Shown: positions 25,103 through 33,095 of the stretch, in pieces
Layout of the letters: every line of letters starts with the position of its first letter
Position numbering within the stretch: position 1 is the first letter of the stretch
Source of the DNA: Planococcus citreus
GTDB lineage: Bacteria > Bacillota > Bacilli > Bacillales_A > Planococcaceae
Assembly: GCF_003664125.1 (NCBI RefSeq)
Contig: NZ_RCCP01000004.1
Span: forward strand, 330,214 to 394,213
Length of the DNA stretch: 64,000 nucleotides
Direction of reading: 5' to 3'
Notes under the pieces: generated by a model
The model's database searches: none
What the model saw: the letters and a program-made list of their open reading frames with translations, nothing else
Told to the model about the DNA's origin: nothing
Translations under genes and position numbers: made by a program

Positions 25103-25431
25103 AGTTAGACATGAAAGCGAGATTTGTTATTCATTGCGTGTTTCATCGCGAGATAGCCGCCTCCCGCTTGGGGCATGCCTCCCGCAATATGCCAAGAAGA
25201 ACACTTGTCTTATTGCTCCGGCTAGCCAATGAATAGGCGAAAGGAAGTTGAGCCGATTCATTTGCGACGCATCTGCTCGCAGATGTGGGAGCAGCTCTTT
25301 TTTTGCGATGCTTGAGCAAAGCGAAAGTTGAGCACGGGTTTGTGCGCGGTTCGGCTTTTAGATTTCATTGGATGTTGCGTGCGAAGACGTTTCACAGTTA
25401 GTTAATTTCATCCACTGACGGGGACGCTTAG
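25103..25431. repeat. Intergenic repeat, copy A
   Basis: Begins GTTAGAC and contains GAGATAGCCGCCTCCCGC, GGGCATGCCTCCC and GCCAAGAAGAACACTTGTC, all shared with copy B downstream. A hairpin sits at 25184-25216. Copy A has an extra segment (~25227-25340) that carries hairpin CATCTG-CTCG-CAGATG (25270-25285). That segment recurs at 44321-44392. Confidence 0.8.
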
Positions 25432-25650
25432 TTAGACTTGATAGTGAGGTGAAACGTTCGTTGAGTATTTTATCGTGAGATAGTCGCCTCCCGCTTTGGG
25501 CATGCCTCCCACCATAAGCCAAGAAGAGCACTTGTCTTATGGCTCCGGCTCGCCCGTGTGCGCCGATCGGCTTTAGATTTCATTGAATATTGAGTGCGAA
25601 GACGTGTCACTGTTGGTTTTCTTCATCAACTTGTGAGAACGCTTATTTAG
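25432..25650. repeat. Intergenic repeat, copy B
   Basis: Degenerate tandem copy of the unit at 25103-25431, again starting GTTAGAC and ending with CATCAACTTGTGAGAACGC. Hairpin 25512-25542: CCATAAG / CTTATGG outside, CAAG / CTTG inside, with a seven-base loop. It lacks the extra segment of copy A. Confidence 0.8.
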
Positions 25651-25766
25651 ACTTGATAGTTATGAAACTGCTGTGGCTATTTAATTTTGAGTTACGAAAC
25701 TGACCAAAATTTTTTATACTTACTTCAATGTGTGATGAATTTCATTGCCTCTCTAAAACTAGAGAT

Positions 25767-25947
25767 GAAGCGGAAGGGAGGCGACGCCTGGGGGACTGCG
25801 CGGGCTGGCGAGACAAATGTGCTGCGTCCTTTGCAGCACATTGGCTCAACACCCGCCCCATCCCTCGGGCAGCTGAAAGCGCGACGTCCTGTCGCATCAG
25901 CTGCATGACTCGCATCCTGCGAGCCCCAAGCGTCCTCCCTGGAGCGT
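25767..25947. repeat. GC-rich multi-hairpin repeat element, long copy
   Basis: Starts near GGAAGGGAGGCGACGCCTGG and ends near CCAAGCGTCCTCCCTGGAG. It contains three successive hairpins: AATGTGCTGC / GCAGCACATT (25816-25842), CAGCTGA / TCAGCTG with inner GCGAC / GTCGC (25870-25903), and CTCGCA / TGCGAG (25909-25923). The right part is repeated at 44430-44530. GC content is visibly above that of the surrounding spacer. Confidence 0.8.
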
Positions 25948-26021
25948 AATCTCCACCTCCATACATTTTCTCTATCATTTTCCGATGAAAAGAATCCACC
26001 ATATATGCAACTCACCAAACG

Positions 26022-26052
26022 AAAAAACGCCCCTTCCATATAGAAAGGGCGT
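26022..26052 (-). terminator. Terminator of cls
   Basis: On the minus strand AACGCCC ... GGGCGTTTTTT closes the cardiolipin synthase gene. Confidence 0.75.
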
Positions 26053-26064
26053 TCACGGGTTTGA

Positions 26065-27522
26065 TTACAGAATCGGTGCCAATAGGCGGGCGATGGATTC
26101 CTTCGATTTGATCATGCGGGTTCTCGCCATGTACATCTCATACGTCAGCTCTGACGACAATTCCGTATCTTGCCTGAACATATCAGCGAGCTCCATCGAC
26201 ACCTTCTCGTCATAGATAAAGGCATTCACTTCGAAATTCAACTTAAAGCTGCGGACATCGATATTCGCTGTACCGACCGTCGACGCTTCGTCGTCAATGA
26301 CGATCATTTTTGTATGCAAGAAGCCATTATCGTAGATGAACACCCGGGCTCCGGCCCGCAACATTTGACCGGCATAGGAATATGTCGCCCAGTAGACAAA
26401 TGGGTGGTCCGGCTTATTCGGGATCATGATGCGCACATCGATACCGGACAGCGCCGCAATCCGCAGTGCATCATAGAAACTCGCATCCGGAATGAAATAC
26501 GGCGTTTGGATATAAATGTATTCGCGCGCCAAATGGATCAGCTTTAAATAGCCGTCCTTGATCTGTTCCCATTCCTCGTCCGGGCCGCTGGAGACAATCT
26601 GCATCGAAGTCGAGCCCTCTTCGGGTTGTGGAGGGAAGTACGCTTCATCATACACGATGTCACGCCGCGCGGAAGCCTGGTTCCAGTCGAGGATAAAGCG
26701 CGTCTGGAGCGGGTAAAGCGCGTTTCCTTCCAAGCGGAGATGCGTATCGCGCCAATAGCCGAAGCGGCGGTTGAGCCCGAGATATTCCTCCCCGACGTTA
26801 AAACCGCCGATATAGCCGACCTTTCCGTCAATGACGACAATTTTGCGGTGGTTGCGGTAGTTCAGCCGCGGATTGATGATCGGCATGATGGAAGGAAAGA
26901 AGGTTTCCACTTCGCCACCAGCTGCTGAAAATTCCTTGAAATGGCGCTTGCTTAAACTGCGGGAACCCATATCATCGTATAGCAGGCGTACTTTCACGCC
27001 TTCTTTCGCCTTGGCGAGCAAAGCATCCATGATGCGATTGCCGAGCTGGTCCAGCCGGAAGATATAATATTGGATGTGAATATGGTCCTGTGCCTGTTCG
27101 ATATCGCGAATGAGGGCATCGAATTTTTCCCGGCCATCATTGAAGATTTTCACATGATTGTTTTGGGTCAACAAAGCACCGTTATTGCGCAAATGCAGGT
27201 AAATCAAATTGCTGTAATCTTTCGTGCTGACATCTTGAAAAGGAAAAGTGCCATCATGGATTTCATTCATTTGATGGGCGATCAGGCTTTCGATCCCGAT
27301 CCGTTTGCGGCCTTCTTCCCATTTGAAGAGCTTTTTTTGCCGCAACTTACGCCCGAGCAATAGGTAAATGAAGAACCCGGCAATCGGGATAAAGAACAAA
27401 ACCAATAGCCATGCCCAAGTGGAGGAAGCATCCCGGCGTTCCAAAAACACCAGCGCTGCTGCAAGGAAAATATTCAAGATGAAAATTGCAGCAGTCAACA
27501 CACTGATAATGGTGACGGTCAT
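26065..27522 (-). CDS. cls: Cardiolipin synthase
   Basis: A 485-residue membrane enzyme of the phospholipase D superfamily that condenses two phosphatidylglycerols to cardiolipin. Two membrane helices (~5-25 and ~35-58) precede the catalytic part. Both HKD motifs are present: NHRKIVVIDGKVGYIGGFN in the first half and HTKMIVIDDEASTVGTANID in the second. AAAGGAGA abuts the ATG at 27528, so ATG 27522 with seven bases of spacing is the better start. It is monocistronic, with a TATACT -10 box about 40 bases upstream. Confidence 0.95.
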   Translation of the reverse strand: MTVTIISVLTAAIFILNIFLAAALVFLERRDASSTWAWLLVLFFIPIAGFFIYLLLGRKLRQKKLFKWEEGRKRIGIESLIAHQMNEIHDGTFPFQDVSTKDYSNLIYLHLRNNGALLTQNNHVKIFNDGREKFDALIRDIEQAQDHIHIQYYIFRLDQLGNRIMDALLAKAKEGVKVRLLYDDMGSRSLSKRHFKEFSAAGGEVETFFPSIMPIINPRLNYRNHRKIVVIDGKVGYIGGFNVGEEYLGLNRRFGYWRDTHLRLEGNALYPLQTRFILDWNQASARRDIVYDEAYFPPQPEEGSTSMQIVSSGPDEEWEQIKDGYLKLIHLAREYIYIQTPYFIPDASFYDALRIAALSGIDVRIMIPNKPDHPFVYWATYSYAGQMLRAGARVFIYDNGFLHTKMIVIDDEASTVGTANIDVRSFKLNFEVNAFIYDEKVSMELADMFRQDTELSSELTYEMYMARTRMIKSKESIARLLAPIL

Positions 27523-27665
27523 GGCCATTCTCCTTTGTGGATAATTGTTTATTGCCTCTAGTATAGACTAGTTGTGTAATTGAAAGAAAGAAAGAGTTAG
27601 GTGGATGTTATTTCCTTATTATAAATTTTATTGTCATTAGCTGGCTCCCTGCTTCATTGACTACA

Positions 27666-27702
27666 AAAAAACTGCACTCTGCGGATGCGAGTGCAGTTTT
27701 AT
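27666..27702 (-). terminator. Terminator of the squalene/phytoene synthase-like gene
   Basis: AAAACTGCACTC ... GAGTGCAGTTTT hairpin with a T tract on the minus strand. Confidence 0.85.
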
Positions 27703-28533
27703 TTAGCTGAGGCGTTCTTCTTCTTTTAATTGTTCGACAATGCCCTCGACTTCCTGACGGCTCATTTTTTCCTTGCCGGACTTGAGAGCTTTTAAGGTGC
27801 TGTGGGCCAGGGCGAGCGGCACTTTGCAGAACATGAGGATGCGTTTATTTTTGATGGATTTTACATATTGGTCAGCTTGCGACAGATTTTCGCGTGCGTA
27901 GCTGAACATATCGTCGCGCGTCCAGCCGTCCGGGACGAACGTGACGCCGCGTTCATAATCTTCATCGTAATTGCGCAGCATGTTGACGGCCTGCAAACCA
28001 CGGCCGAATCCGATGGCGAGTTCTGTATCGGTTTCAGTGCCGTCATGCCATCTCCAAAGATCGGAAAGCATGACGCCGACGAGCCCAGCCACATAATAGG
28101 TGTAATCGTCCAGGTCTTCGCGCGTATGGATGACCCAGTCTTTTTCGACCCATTTGGCCATGCCGCCAGCCATGATGGCTGTCGATTCAAGAACTTTTCC
28201 GCGGATTTCGGGCGGGCATACTTCGACCCAGTCTGGAAGCCGCATCGTCACGGATGGCAAATAGTCCGCGTATGGGGCGACGAGTGCCGCGTATTCCATC
28301 TCGTCAATATCGGTTTCGAGCATATGTTGGATGGAGCGCAGAAGAGACGCTTTCACTTCAGCTGGAAGCTCGGGATGATCTTCAATTTCATCGATTGCGC
28401 GCATGCACAAATAGGCGGAGCCAACGGTTTTTTTCAGGACAGGATCCAAAAAGCTGATCGGAATGAAAAAGGTCCGGCTCGTTTGTTTCAGCATCGCGAG
28501 TGATTCTTTTTGCAGATTGGCGACTTTGCTCAT
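27703..28533 (-). CDS. Squalene/phytoene synthase family protein (YisP-like)
   Basis: A 276-residue all-helical prenyl-transfer enzyme. The first aspartate-rich motif is LCMRAIDEIEDHPEL; the second is NMLRNYDEDYERGVTFVP, the N-x-L-R-x-x-x-E-D variant. SRTFFIPISFLD is the usual N-terminal signature. B. subtilis YisP of this family yields farnesol rather than a carotene, while staphylococcal CrtM makes dehydrosqualene. No desaturase or other carotenoid gene is adjacent, which favours a YisP-like role but does not prove it. AAAGGAGGACTGAAG precedes the ATG. A weaker sigma-B-like site lies about 110 bases upstream. Confidence 0.85.
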   Translation of the reverse strand: MSKVANLQKESLAMLKQTSRTFFIPISFLDPVLKKTVGSAYLCMRAIDEIEDHPELPAEVKASLLRSIQHMLETDIDEMEYAALVAPYADYLPSVTMRLPDWVEVCPPEIRGKVLESTAIMAGGMAKWVEKDWVIHTREDLDDYTYYVAGLVGVMLSDLWRWHDGTETDTELAIGFGRGLQAVNMLRNYDEDYERGVTFVPDGWTRDDMFSYARENLSQADQYVKSIKNKRILMFCKVPLALAHSTLKALKSGKEKMSRQEVEGIVEQLKEEERLS

Positions 28534-28646
28534 CTTCAGTCCTCCTTTATGTGGATTTTAAACGTGCTTATGTATGGGCGAGGCCCACTTGATTCGTAAA
28601 ATGTCTTCCTACTAAATATAAACGAAATGGCTGAAAAAACAAATGA

Positions 28647-28670
28647 TTACCCATAGCACCACAAGAAAAC
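28647..28670 (-). promoter_or_regulatory. Possible sigma-B promoter of the squalene/phytoene synthase-like gene
   Basis: Minus strand: GTTTTC (28670-28665), 12 bases, GGGTAA (28652-28647). The -35 part coincides with the T-tail of the upstream operon's terminator, so the match could be accidental. Confidence 0.35.
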
Positions 28671-28701
28671 CCTTTGGAAGAAACAAGTTCTCCAAAGGGT
28701 T
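28666..28701 (-). terminator. Terminator of the sucrose-phosphate-type operon
   Basis: GAACCCTTTGGAGA ... TCCAAAGGGTTTTC on the minus strand, at the stop codon of the phosphatase gene. Confidence 0.8.
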
Positions 28702-29420
28702 CAGTCTACATGAAAATGGTTCCACGCTTCATAAATTCCGCCGGCGCAATGGCGATTCGCGCGGAAAATGAGCGGATGTTCTTCATGGGTTTTGAGTTCC
28801 GGCTGGGCGTTTCCGACGATGACGGAAGGGAAGCCGAGCGTCAGCATTTCCAAGTCATTTCCGGAATCACCCGCGACCAGCAGTTTAGCATCGGAAATTT
28901 CATGGCGTTCCAATAAATAGCGGAGCGCCTGGCCTTTTCCGCTATTCGGAGGCAGGATATCCAAATCCTTGCCGCCGCTGAAGATCAGCTTATGGGGCAC
29001 TTGTTCTGCTTCGAGCAGATTGCGGAATTGTTCGACCGCTTGTGCATCCGTGACATGGTAGGAGCGCCGGCTTGTCACAGGCAAATCCTGCGGGGCCAAG
29101 CCGTCGATTGTCTTCGCTAGCGCTTCGACTTGCTCGGGAGCCCAATCGTCCATCAAATGGGCTTCCCAATGTTCGTCTTTCAAAAAACCGGTCCCCATAT
29201 AGATTTCGGTTCCGACATCGGTGACGAGCGCTTTGGGAATCGGGAGCCCTTCATCTGCAATCAGCTGGCGTGCCGAAGCGAGATGGCGGCCGGTAATATA
29301 GATCAAGCCGACTTCGTAAGGCTGCTGCTCATAAAAGTCCAGCAACTCCTTCAGTCCAGCTCTATCACCGACTAAGGTTCCGTCCAGGTCGGTCGCCAGC
29401 AAGTGCGTTGCTCCGTTCAC
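28701..29420 (-). CDS. HAD-IIB phosphatase, sucrose-phosphate-phosphatase-like
   Basis: A 239-residue HAD hydrolase. LLATDLDGTLVGD holds the nucleophile aspartate, YITGRH is motif II, and LVAGDSGNDLEML is the C2-cap motif IV. The protein resembles sucrose-6-phosphate phosphatase and mannosylfructose-phosphate phosphatase. It begins at GTG 29420 after GAGGTGATGATCC, inside the last 56 bases of the upstream glycosyltransferase, so the two are translationally coupled. Together they would make a phosphorylated non-reducing disaccharide and dephosphorylate it. Which sugar is made cannot be settled by eye. Confidence 0.85.
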   Translation of the reverse strand: MNGATHLLATDLDGTLVGDRAGLKELLDFYEQQPYEVGLIYITGRHLASARQLIADEGLPIPKALVTDVGTEIYMGTGFLKDEHWEAHLMDDWAPEQVEALAKTIDGLAPQDLPVTSRRSYHVTDAQAVEQFRNLLEAEQVPHKLIFSGGKDLDILPPNSGKGQALRYLLERHEISDAKLLVAGDSGNDLEMLTLGFPSVIVGNAQPELKTHEEHPLIFRANRHCAGGIYEAWNHFHVD

Positions 29421-30627
29421 GGATCATCACCTCATACAATGTATTTATTTTTTTCGAAATGCTTTCCCAATTGAAATCTTTGCGGGCGATGCGCACCGCT
29501 TGGCGGCTCAGGCGCTCAACCAGCAACGAGTTGACGGATAGCACTTCCATGGCAATCGCCAGGTCGATTTCGTTCTGTGCTTTAACGAGCAAGCCGCTGA
29601 CGCCATCTTCTACGACATTTTTCAAACCGCCGACTTTCGAGGCGATGACGGGACTGCCGCAAGCTTGTGCTTCGGCTGCGACCATGCCGAATGATTCGTA
29701 GAAACTCGGAACGATGGTAGCGGTAGCTGAGTTGAACAGCAAGGCCAACTGCTCCTGATCTTTAGGCCCAACAAAGCGGACATGCTGTTCGATGCCTTTC
29801 ACTGCTTGGCGCAGTTCCGGGTCTTTCGGCAAACCTGTTTTCGAATCGATCGCATCGGGTTCGCCGCCGGCAATCACTAATTCAGGCGTATAGCGGTCTC
29901 CGCTTTTTTCTGCAAGAAGCTTGAAGGCTTTCAATAAAGTGAAAATGCCTTTGGTCGCTTCGAGACGGCCTGCAAAGACGAAGAGAGGGTCTTCGTAGCC
30001 GAATTTTTTCCGGATATGATGACGGCTGCCGCGGACGCGGAACGCCTCGTCGACTCCGATGGGGATTACTGAGATGGGAGAAGCGGCAGGGACGTTTTCT
30101 TTGATCACTTGTTTTTCTGTATTGGTTGTCGCCAGGATGCGGTCGCTGTGGGCGAGTACGGTTTCTTCCGCTTTTTCGCGGCGGGCATCATGGGTGCCGG
30201 TCGCTTCTTCTTTAGCCCAGCCGAGCGAATGGGAAGTATGGATGTAAGGCAAGCCGAACTCTTCTTTGAGTTTCTTGCCGATCAATCCTGACAGCCAATA
30301 ATGGGTGTGGACGATATCATAATTTGAAAGCGGCAATAAGCGCTTCATTTCTTCATAAAAAGCCGGAAGCATAGAGTACATTTCATTTTTTGAAACGAAT
30401 CCTTTATAGCCTGCTTCGACACGGATCACTCGGCAGTGTTCGCCGAAATGTTCAATTTGTGGGGCATTTTCATCGCACCAATGGGTGACGACATCAACTT
30501 GCCACCCTCTATTTTCAAGAGCGAGTGCCAGTTGCTTGACGTAATTGTTTTGGCCGCCTGCTTGTTTCCCGCCGAGCTTTGCCAAAGGATCGCCATGGTC
30601 TGATACAAAAAGCACTTGTTTAGTCAT
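29365..30627 (-). CDS. GT4 glycosyltransferase, sucrose/mannosylfructose-phosphate synthase-like
   Basis: A 420-residue GT-B fold glycosyltransferase. The N-terminus SDHGDPLAKLGGKQAGGQNN carries the GGxxxGGQ loop typical of sucrose-phosphate and mannosylfructose-phosphate synthases. HTHYWLSGLIGKKL and the C-terminal PSFYESFGMVAAEAQACGSP (the E-x7-E donor motif) complete the pattern. It would transfer a hexose from a nucleotide sugar to fructose-6-phosphate. The next gene is the matching HAD phosphatase. A clear sigma-B promoter precedes the ATG, suggesting synthesis of a compatible solute under osmotic or general stress. Confidence 0.85.
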   Translation of the reverse strand: MTKQVLFVSDHGDPLAKLGGKQAGGQNNYVKQLALALENRGWQVDVVTHWCDENAPQIEHFGEHCRVIRVEAGYKGFVSKNEMYSMLPAFYEEMKRLLPLSNYDIVHTHYWLSGLIGKKLKEEFGLPYIHTSHSLGWAKEEATGTHDARREKAEETVLAHSDRILATTNTEKQVIKENVPAASPISVIPIGVDEAFRVRGSRHHIRKKFGYEDPLFVFAGRLEATKGIFTLLKAFKLLAEKSGDRYTPELVIAGGEPDAIDSKTGLPKDPELRQAVKGIEQHVRFVGPKDQEQLALLFNSATATIVPSFYESFGMVAAEAQACGSPVIASKVGGLKNVVEDGVSGLLVKAQNEIDLAIAMEVLSVNSLLVERLSRQAVRIARKDFNWESISKKINTLYEVMIRERSNALAGDRPGRNLSR

Positions 30628-30687
30628 TGTCGTTCATCTCCGTTCGTTAGTTCCTCCCTGAAAAAAAGGCGGGAGTGCATATTATAT

Positions 30688-30713
30688 ATACCCATATTCA
30701 GGAAATGCTAAAC
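30688..30713 (-). promoter_or_regulatory. Sigma-B promoter of the sucrose-phosphate-type operon
   Basis: Minus strand: GTTTAG (30713-30708), 14 bases, GGGTAT (30693-30688), about 60 bases before the start codon. It is one base off the consensus. Confidence 0.8.
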
Positions 30714-30748
30714 GTGATTTCTGAAAAGTTTCAAAACTTTTATGGGCA

Positions 30749-30784
30749 ATAAAAAAAGAACGCTTATGTAAGCGCTCTTTTAAT
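30749..30784 (-). terminator. Terminator of the MBL hydrolase gene
   Basis: Minus strand AAAAGAGCGCTTACATAAGCGTTCTTTTTTT hairpin region (stem AGAGCGCTTA / TAAGCGTTCT). Confidence 0.85.
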
Positions 30785-30787
30785 TTT

Positions 30788-31639
30788 TCATTTCGTATGG
30801 ACAAACTTTCCATAAGATGGAACAGCGACCTCAGGGAAATGATCTGCCAGCTCGACGAGGCCTTTAGCCAAGACAGAACCTTTCATCGGTTTGCCGTGCC
30901 CGGTGGCAGCGAAAGAAGGTTTCAAGTCGACCAGTTTGGACACTGATTCCCAGGCGGCGCGCCAATCGGTCGTTAAATAAACCGGCGGGCCATGCACTTC
31001 TTTTTTCTGGCGCATCACTTTGTAAAGTGAATCCTGCTTGACCGTGACAAACGCGTCCCCTGCGATCAATACGCGGCCGACATCCTTGAAGAACGAGACA
31101 TGGCCTTTTGTATGGCCGGGTGTGTGGAGCCAGCGCCAATTCGGTAAATCGGGAATGCTCCCGTCTGCCGGAAGCTCGACCAAATGCTCGGAAATATCGA
31201 TGGCTTTTACAGGGAAGGTCTTGGACATTTTCGCGACCATTCCGCCTTCTACAGTGGAATCGGGCTCTGGATAATCTTCTTTTCCGGTCAAGTACGGGAA
31301 TTCCTCAGGATGTGCGTAGACAGGGACCGGGTGCTTTTCAAGAATATCGATGAGGGCGCCGACATGGTCGAAATGGCCATGTGTCAGCAAGATTGACTGC
31401 AATTGCTGATCCGGGCCGAAACGTTTCTCGGCTTCCTTTAATATCTTTTCGGCGGAATGCGGCATGCCAGCGTCCACCAATACCCAGCGCGGGCTGATAG
31501 AGGGGTTTCCGATCAAGAAGACATTGGAGATTTTCGTCGTGTAGCAATACGTATCCGGAGCGATTTCGATGCCCGAGCCGCTGCGGATCGATGTCATCGG
31601 CATGATTGCCTCAGTTTCAGTGCTGCGTTCCATAAACAT
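30788..31639 (-). CDS. MBL-fold metallo-hydrolase
   Basis: A 283-residue metallo-beta-lactamase-fold hydrolase. LLTHGHFDHVGALIDIL is the H-x-H-x-D-H metal motif; HTPGHTKGHVSFF and IAGDAFV supply the later histidine and the bridging aspartate, and ATGHGKPM the last histidine. The family includes glyoxalase-II-like thioesterases and lactonases; the substrate is unknown. AAGGAGG five bases before ATG 31639 fixes the start; the frame open to 31678 overlaps that site. A weak sigma-B-like GATTTG-N13-GGGTAA (31712-31688) lies upstream. Confidence 0.88.
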   Translation of the reverse strand: MFMERSTETEAIMPMTSIRSGSGIEIAPDTYCYTTKISNVFLIGNPSISPRWVLVDAGMPHSAEKILKEAEKRFGPDQQLQSILLTHGHFDHVGALIDILEKHPVPVYAHPEEFPYLTGKEDYPEPDSTVEGGMVAKMSKTFPVKAIDISEHLVELPADGSIPDLPNWRWLHTPGHTKGHVSFFKDVGRVLIAGDAFVTVKQDSLYKVMRQKKEVHGPPVYLTTDWRAAWESVSKLVDLKPSFAATGHGKPMKGSVLAKGLVELADHFPEVAVPSYGKFVHTK

Positions 31640-31786
31640 TGATTCCTCCTTAGCGATTGACTGCTGGATTTTCTTCATATGAATGGTTTACCCGCTATGC
31701 AGAATTCAAATCCTAGCGGTGTTTGAGTCTCCTGCCGCAATTCGATAGAATGGAAAGAAGATTGTCAAGGAAGCAAGGTGCAGAAA

Positions 31787-32908
31787 ATGAAATCGATTAT
31801 CATCATCGGCTCCGGTGTCGTCGGGGCAAGCGCGGCGTATTACGCAGCGAAAGCAGGAAATAGCGTCACATTGATCGACCGTGCGGATCGCGGCCAGGCG
31901 ACAGGCGCGGCGGCAGGCATCGTCTGCCCGTGGATCTCCCAAAGGCGCAACCAGGCCTGGTACCGTCTCGCTTCGAATGGCGCCGCCTATTATCCCGTGC
32001 TGATCCAGGAACTCGAAGCGCTCGGGGAGAAAGAGACCGGCTATAAACAAGTGGGCATCGTCAGCATCCACGAAGAATCGAAACTCGATAAGATGGAACA
32101 AAAAGCGCGCGAACGCCAAGCGGGTTCTCCCGAGATGGGCGAACTCGAACGATTGACGCCGGAACAAACGAAGGACAGATTCCCATATGCGGGCGATCGC
32201 TACGGTTCCTTGTATGTGAGCGGGGCGGCGCGTGTCGACGGCAGCGCCATCCGTGATGCACTGATCCGTTCCGCCAAGCGATTAGGCGCCAAGTTCATCC
32301 AAGGTGACGCCAAGCTGCTGATCGAAGCAGGGCAGGCGACTGGCGTGGAAGTGAACGGGGAGAGCTTGGCTGCTGACCGGATCATCTCTGCCGGTGGTGC
32401 GTGGGCAGCGGAGCTGTTCAAACCGCTCGGGCTTCACTTGAAAGTCGTTCCGCAAAAAGCGCAGATTTTGCATTTGCAATCTGCCGACACTGGAACAGGC
32501 GAATGGCCGGTTGCGATGGTGCCGTTCGGGCAATACATCGTGCCGTTTGAGGACGGGCGCATCGTTGCCGGTGCGACACACGAGAACAATACAGGTTTCG
32601 ACGACAAACTGACCGCCGGCGGCATTTTTCATATCTTGGAGAAGACCTTGGACGTCGCACCAGGGCTTGCTGCAGCTGAGTTTACGGGAGCCGCGACCGG
32701 GTTTCGCCCGGCGACACTGAGCGCCTTGCCGTTCATCGGGCAAGTGCCGGGGCAAGCGCAGCTTTTCGCGGCCAACGCACTCGGCGCATCAGGGCTTACG
32801 GCGGGACCGTATCTCGGCATGCAGCTCGCGAAACTTGCCACTGGCGAAACAACCGACCTCGACATTGGTTTATATGATATTAAAGAAGCTTTCGAAGAAA
32901 TTAAATAA
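31787..32908 (+). CDS. FAD-dependent D-amino-acid-oxidase-type oxidoreductase
   Basis: A 373-residue DAO-family flavoprotein. SIIIIGSGVVGASAAYYAAK is the N-terminal dinucleotide-binding fold (GxGxxG), QATGAAAGIVCPW follows, and FRPATLSALPFIGQ plus GASGLTAGPYLGMQLA form the C-terminal FAD contacts. Related enzymes oxidise glycine, sarcosine or D-amino acids with oxygen as acceptor. The substrate is not evident and no pathway partners are adjacent. ATG 31787 has AAGGTG at six bases; GTG 31778 is an alternative start. A perfect palindromic terminator follows. Confidence 0.87.
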   Translation: MKSIIIIGSGVVGASAAYYAAKAGNSVTLIDRADRGQATGAAAGIVCPWISQRRNQAWYRLASNGAAYYPVLIQELEALGEKETGYKQVGIVSIHEESKLDKMEQKARERQAGSPEMGELERLTPEQTKDRFPYAGDRYGSLYVSGAARVDGSAIRDALIRSAKRLGAKFIQGDAKLLIEAGQATGVEVNGESLAADRIISAGGAWAAELFKPLGLHLKVVPQKAQILHLQSADTGTGEWPVAMVPFGQYIVPFEDGRIVAGATHENNTGFDDKLTAGGIFHILEKTLDVAPGLAAAEFTGAATGFRPATLSALPFIGQVPGQAQLFAANALGASGLTAGPYLGMQLAKLATGETTDLDIGLYDIKEAFEEIK

Positions 32909-32909
32909 G

Positions 32910-32941
32910 AAAAGGCAGGAGACCCGGGTCTCCTGCCTTTT
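32910..32941 (+). terminator. Perfect palindromic terminator after the oxidoreductase gene
   Basis: AAAAGGCAGGAGACCC and its exact complement form a 32-base palindrome. Confidence 0.85.
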
Positions 32942-33030
32942 CTGCATTCAAGCATCAAAGCCGTGTCTCAATATTTGAAGAAGCGTTTTCTCGTGATTGC
33001 TTTAGCTTAACAATGCAGAGCATTACATCG

Positions 33031-33067
33031 AAAAGATAAGCTCTCACGTAGTTCGAGCTTATCTTTT
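33031..33067 (-). terminator. Terminator of the TPR regulator gene
   Basis: AAAAGATAAGCTC ... GAGCTTATCTTTT hairpin on the minus strand. Confidence 0.85.
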
Positions 33068-33095
33068 CCTGCCGTTTTTATATGGATATTGATGA

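Larger units (their letters stand above)
25032..26064. other. One-kilobase convergent spacer with structured repeats
   Basis: No credible gene lies between the VanY-type peptidase and cardiolipin synthase, which converge here. The spacer holds a terminator, two degenerate copies of one repeat (25103-25431 and 25432-25650), a GC-rich hairpin element (25767-25947) and the cls terminator. Open frames over the GC-rich element exist on both strands but lack ribosome binding sites. Confidence 0.75.

Noticed and set aside
25103..25650. CRISPR array
   Set aside because: There are only two long degenerate copies (units of about 220-330 bases) without short identical repeats or spacers, and no cas genes.
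25687..26039. Several frames of 73-104 codons over the GC-rich element on both strands
   Set aside because: They follow the GC-rich hairpin repeat, lack ribosome binding sites and are not alike between the two copies.
27802..28503. Long plus-strand open frame (233 codons) opposite the squalene/phytoene synthase-like gene
   Set aside because: It is antisense to a gene with clear catalytic motifs, has no ribosome binding site and has a composition typical of a shadow frame.
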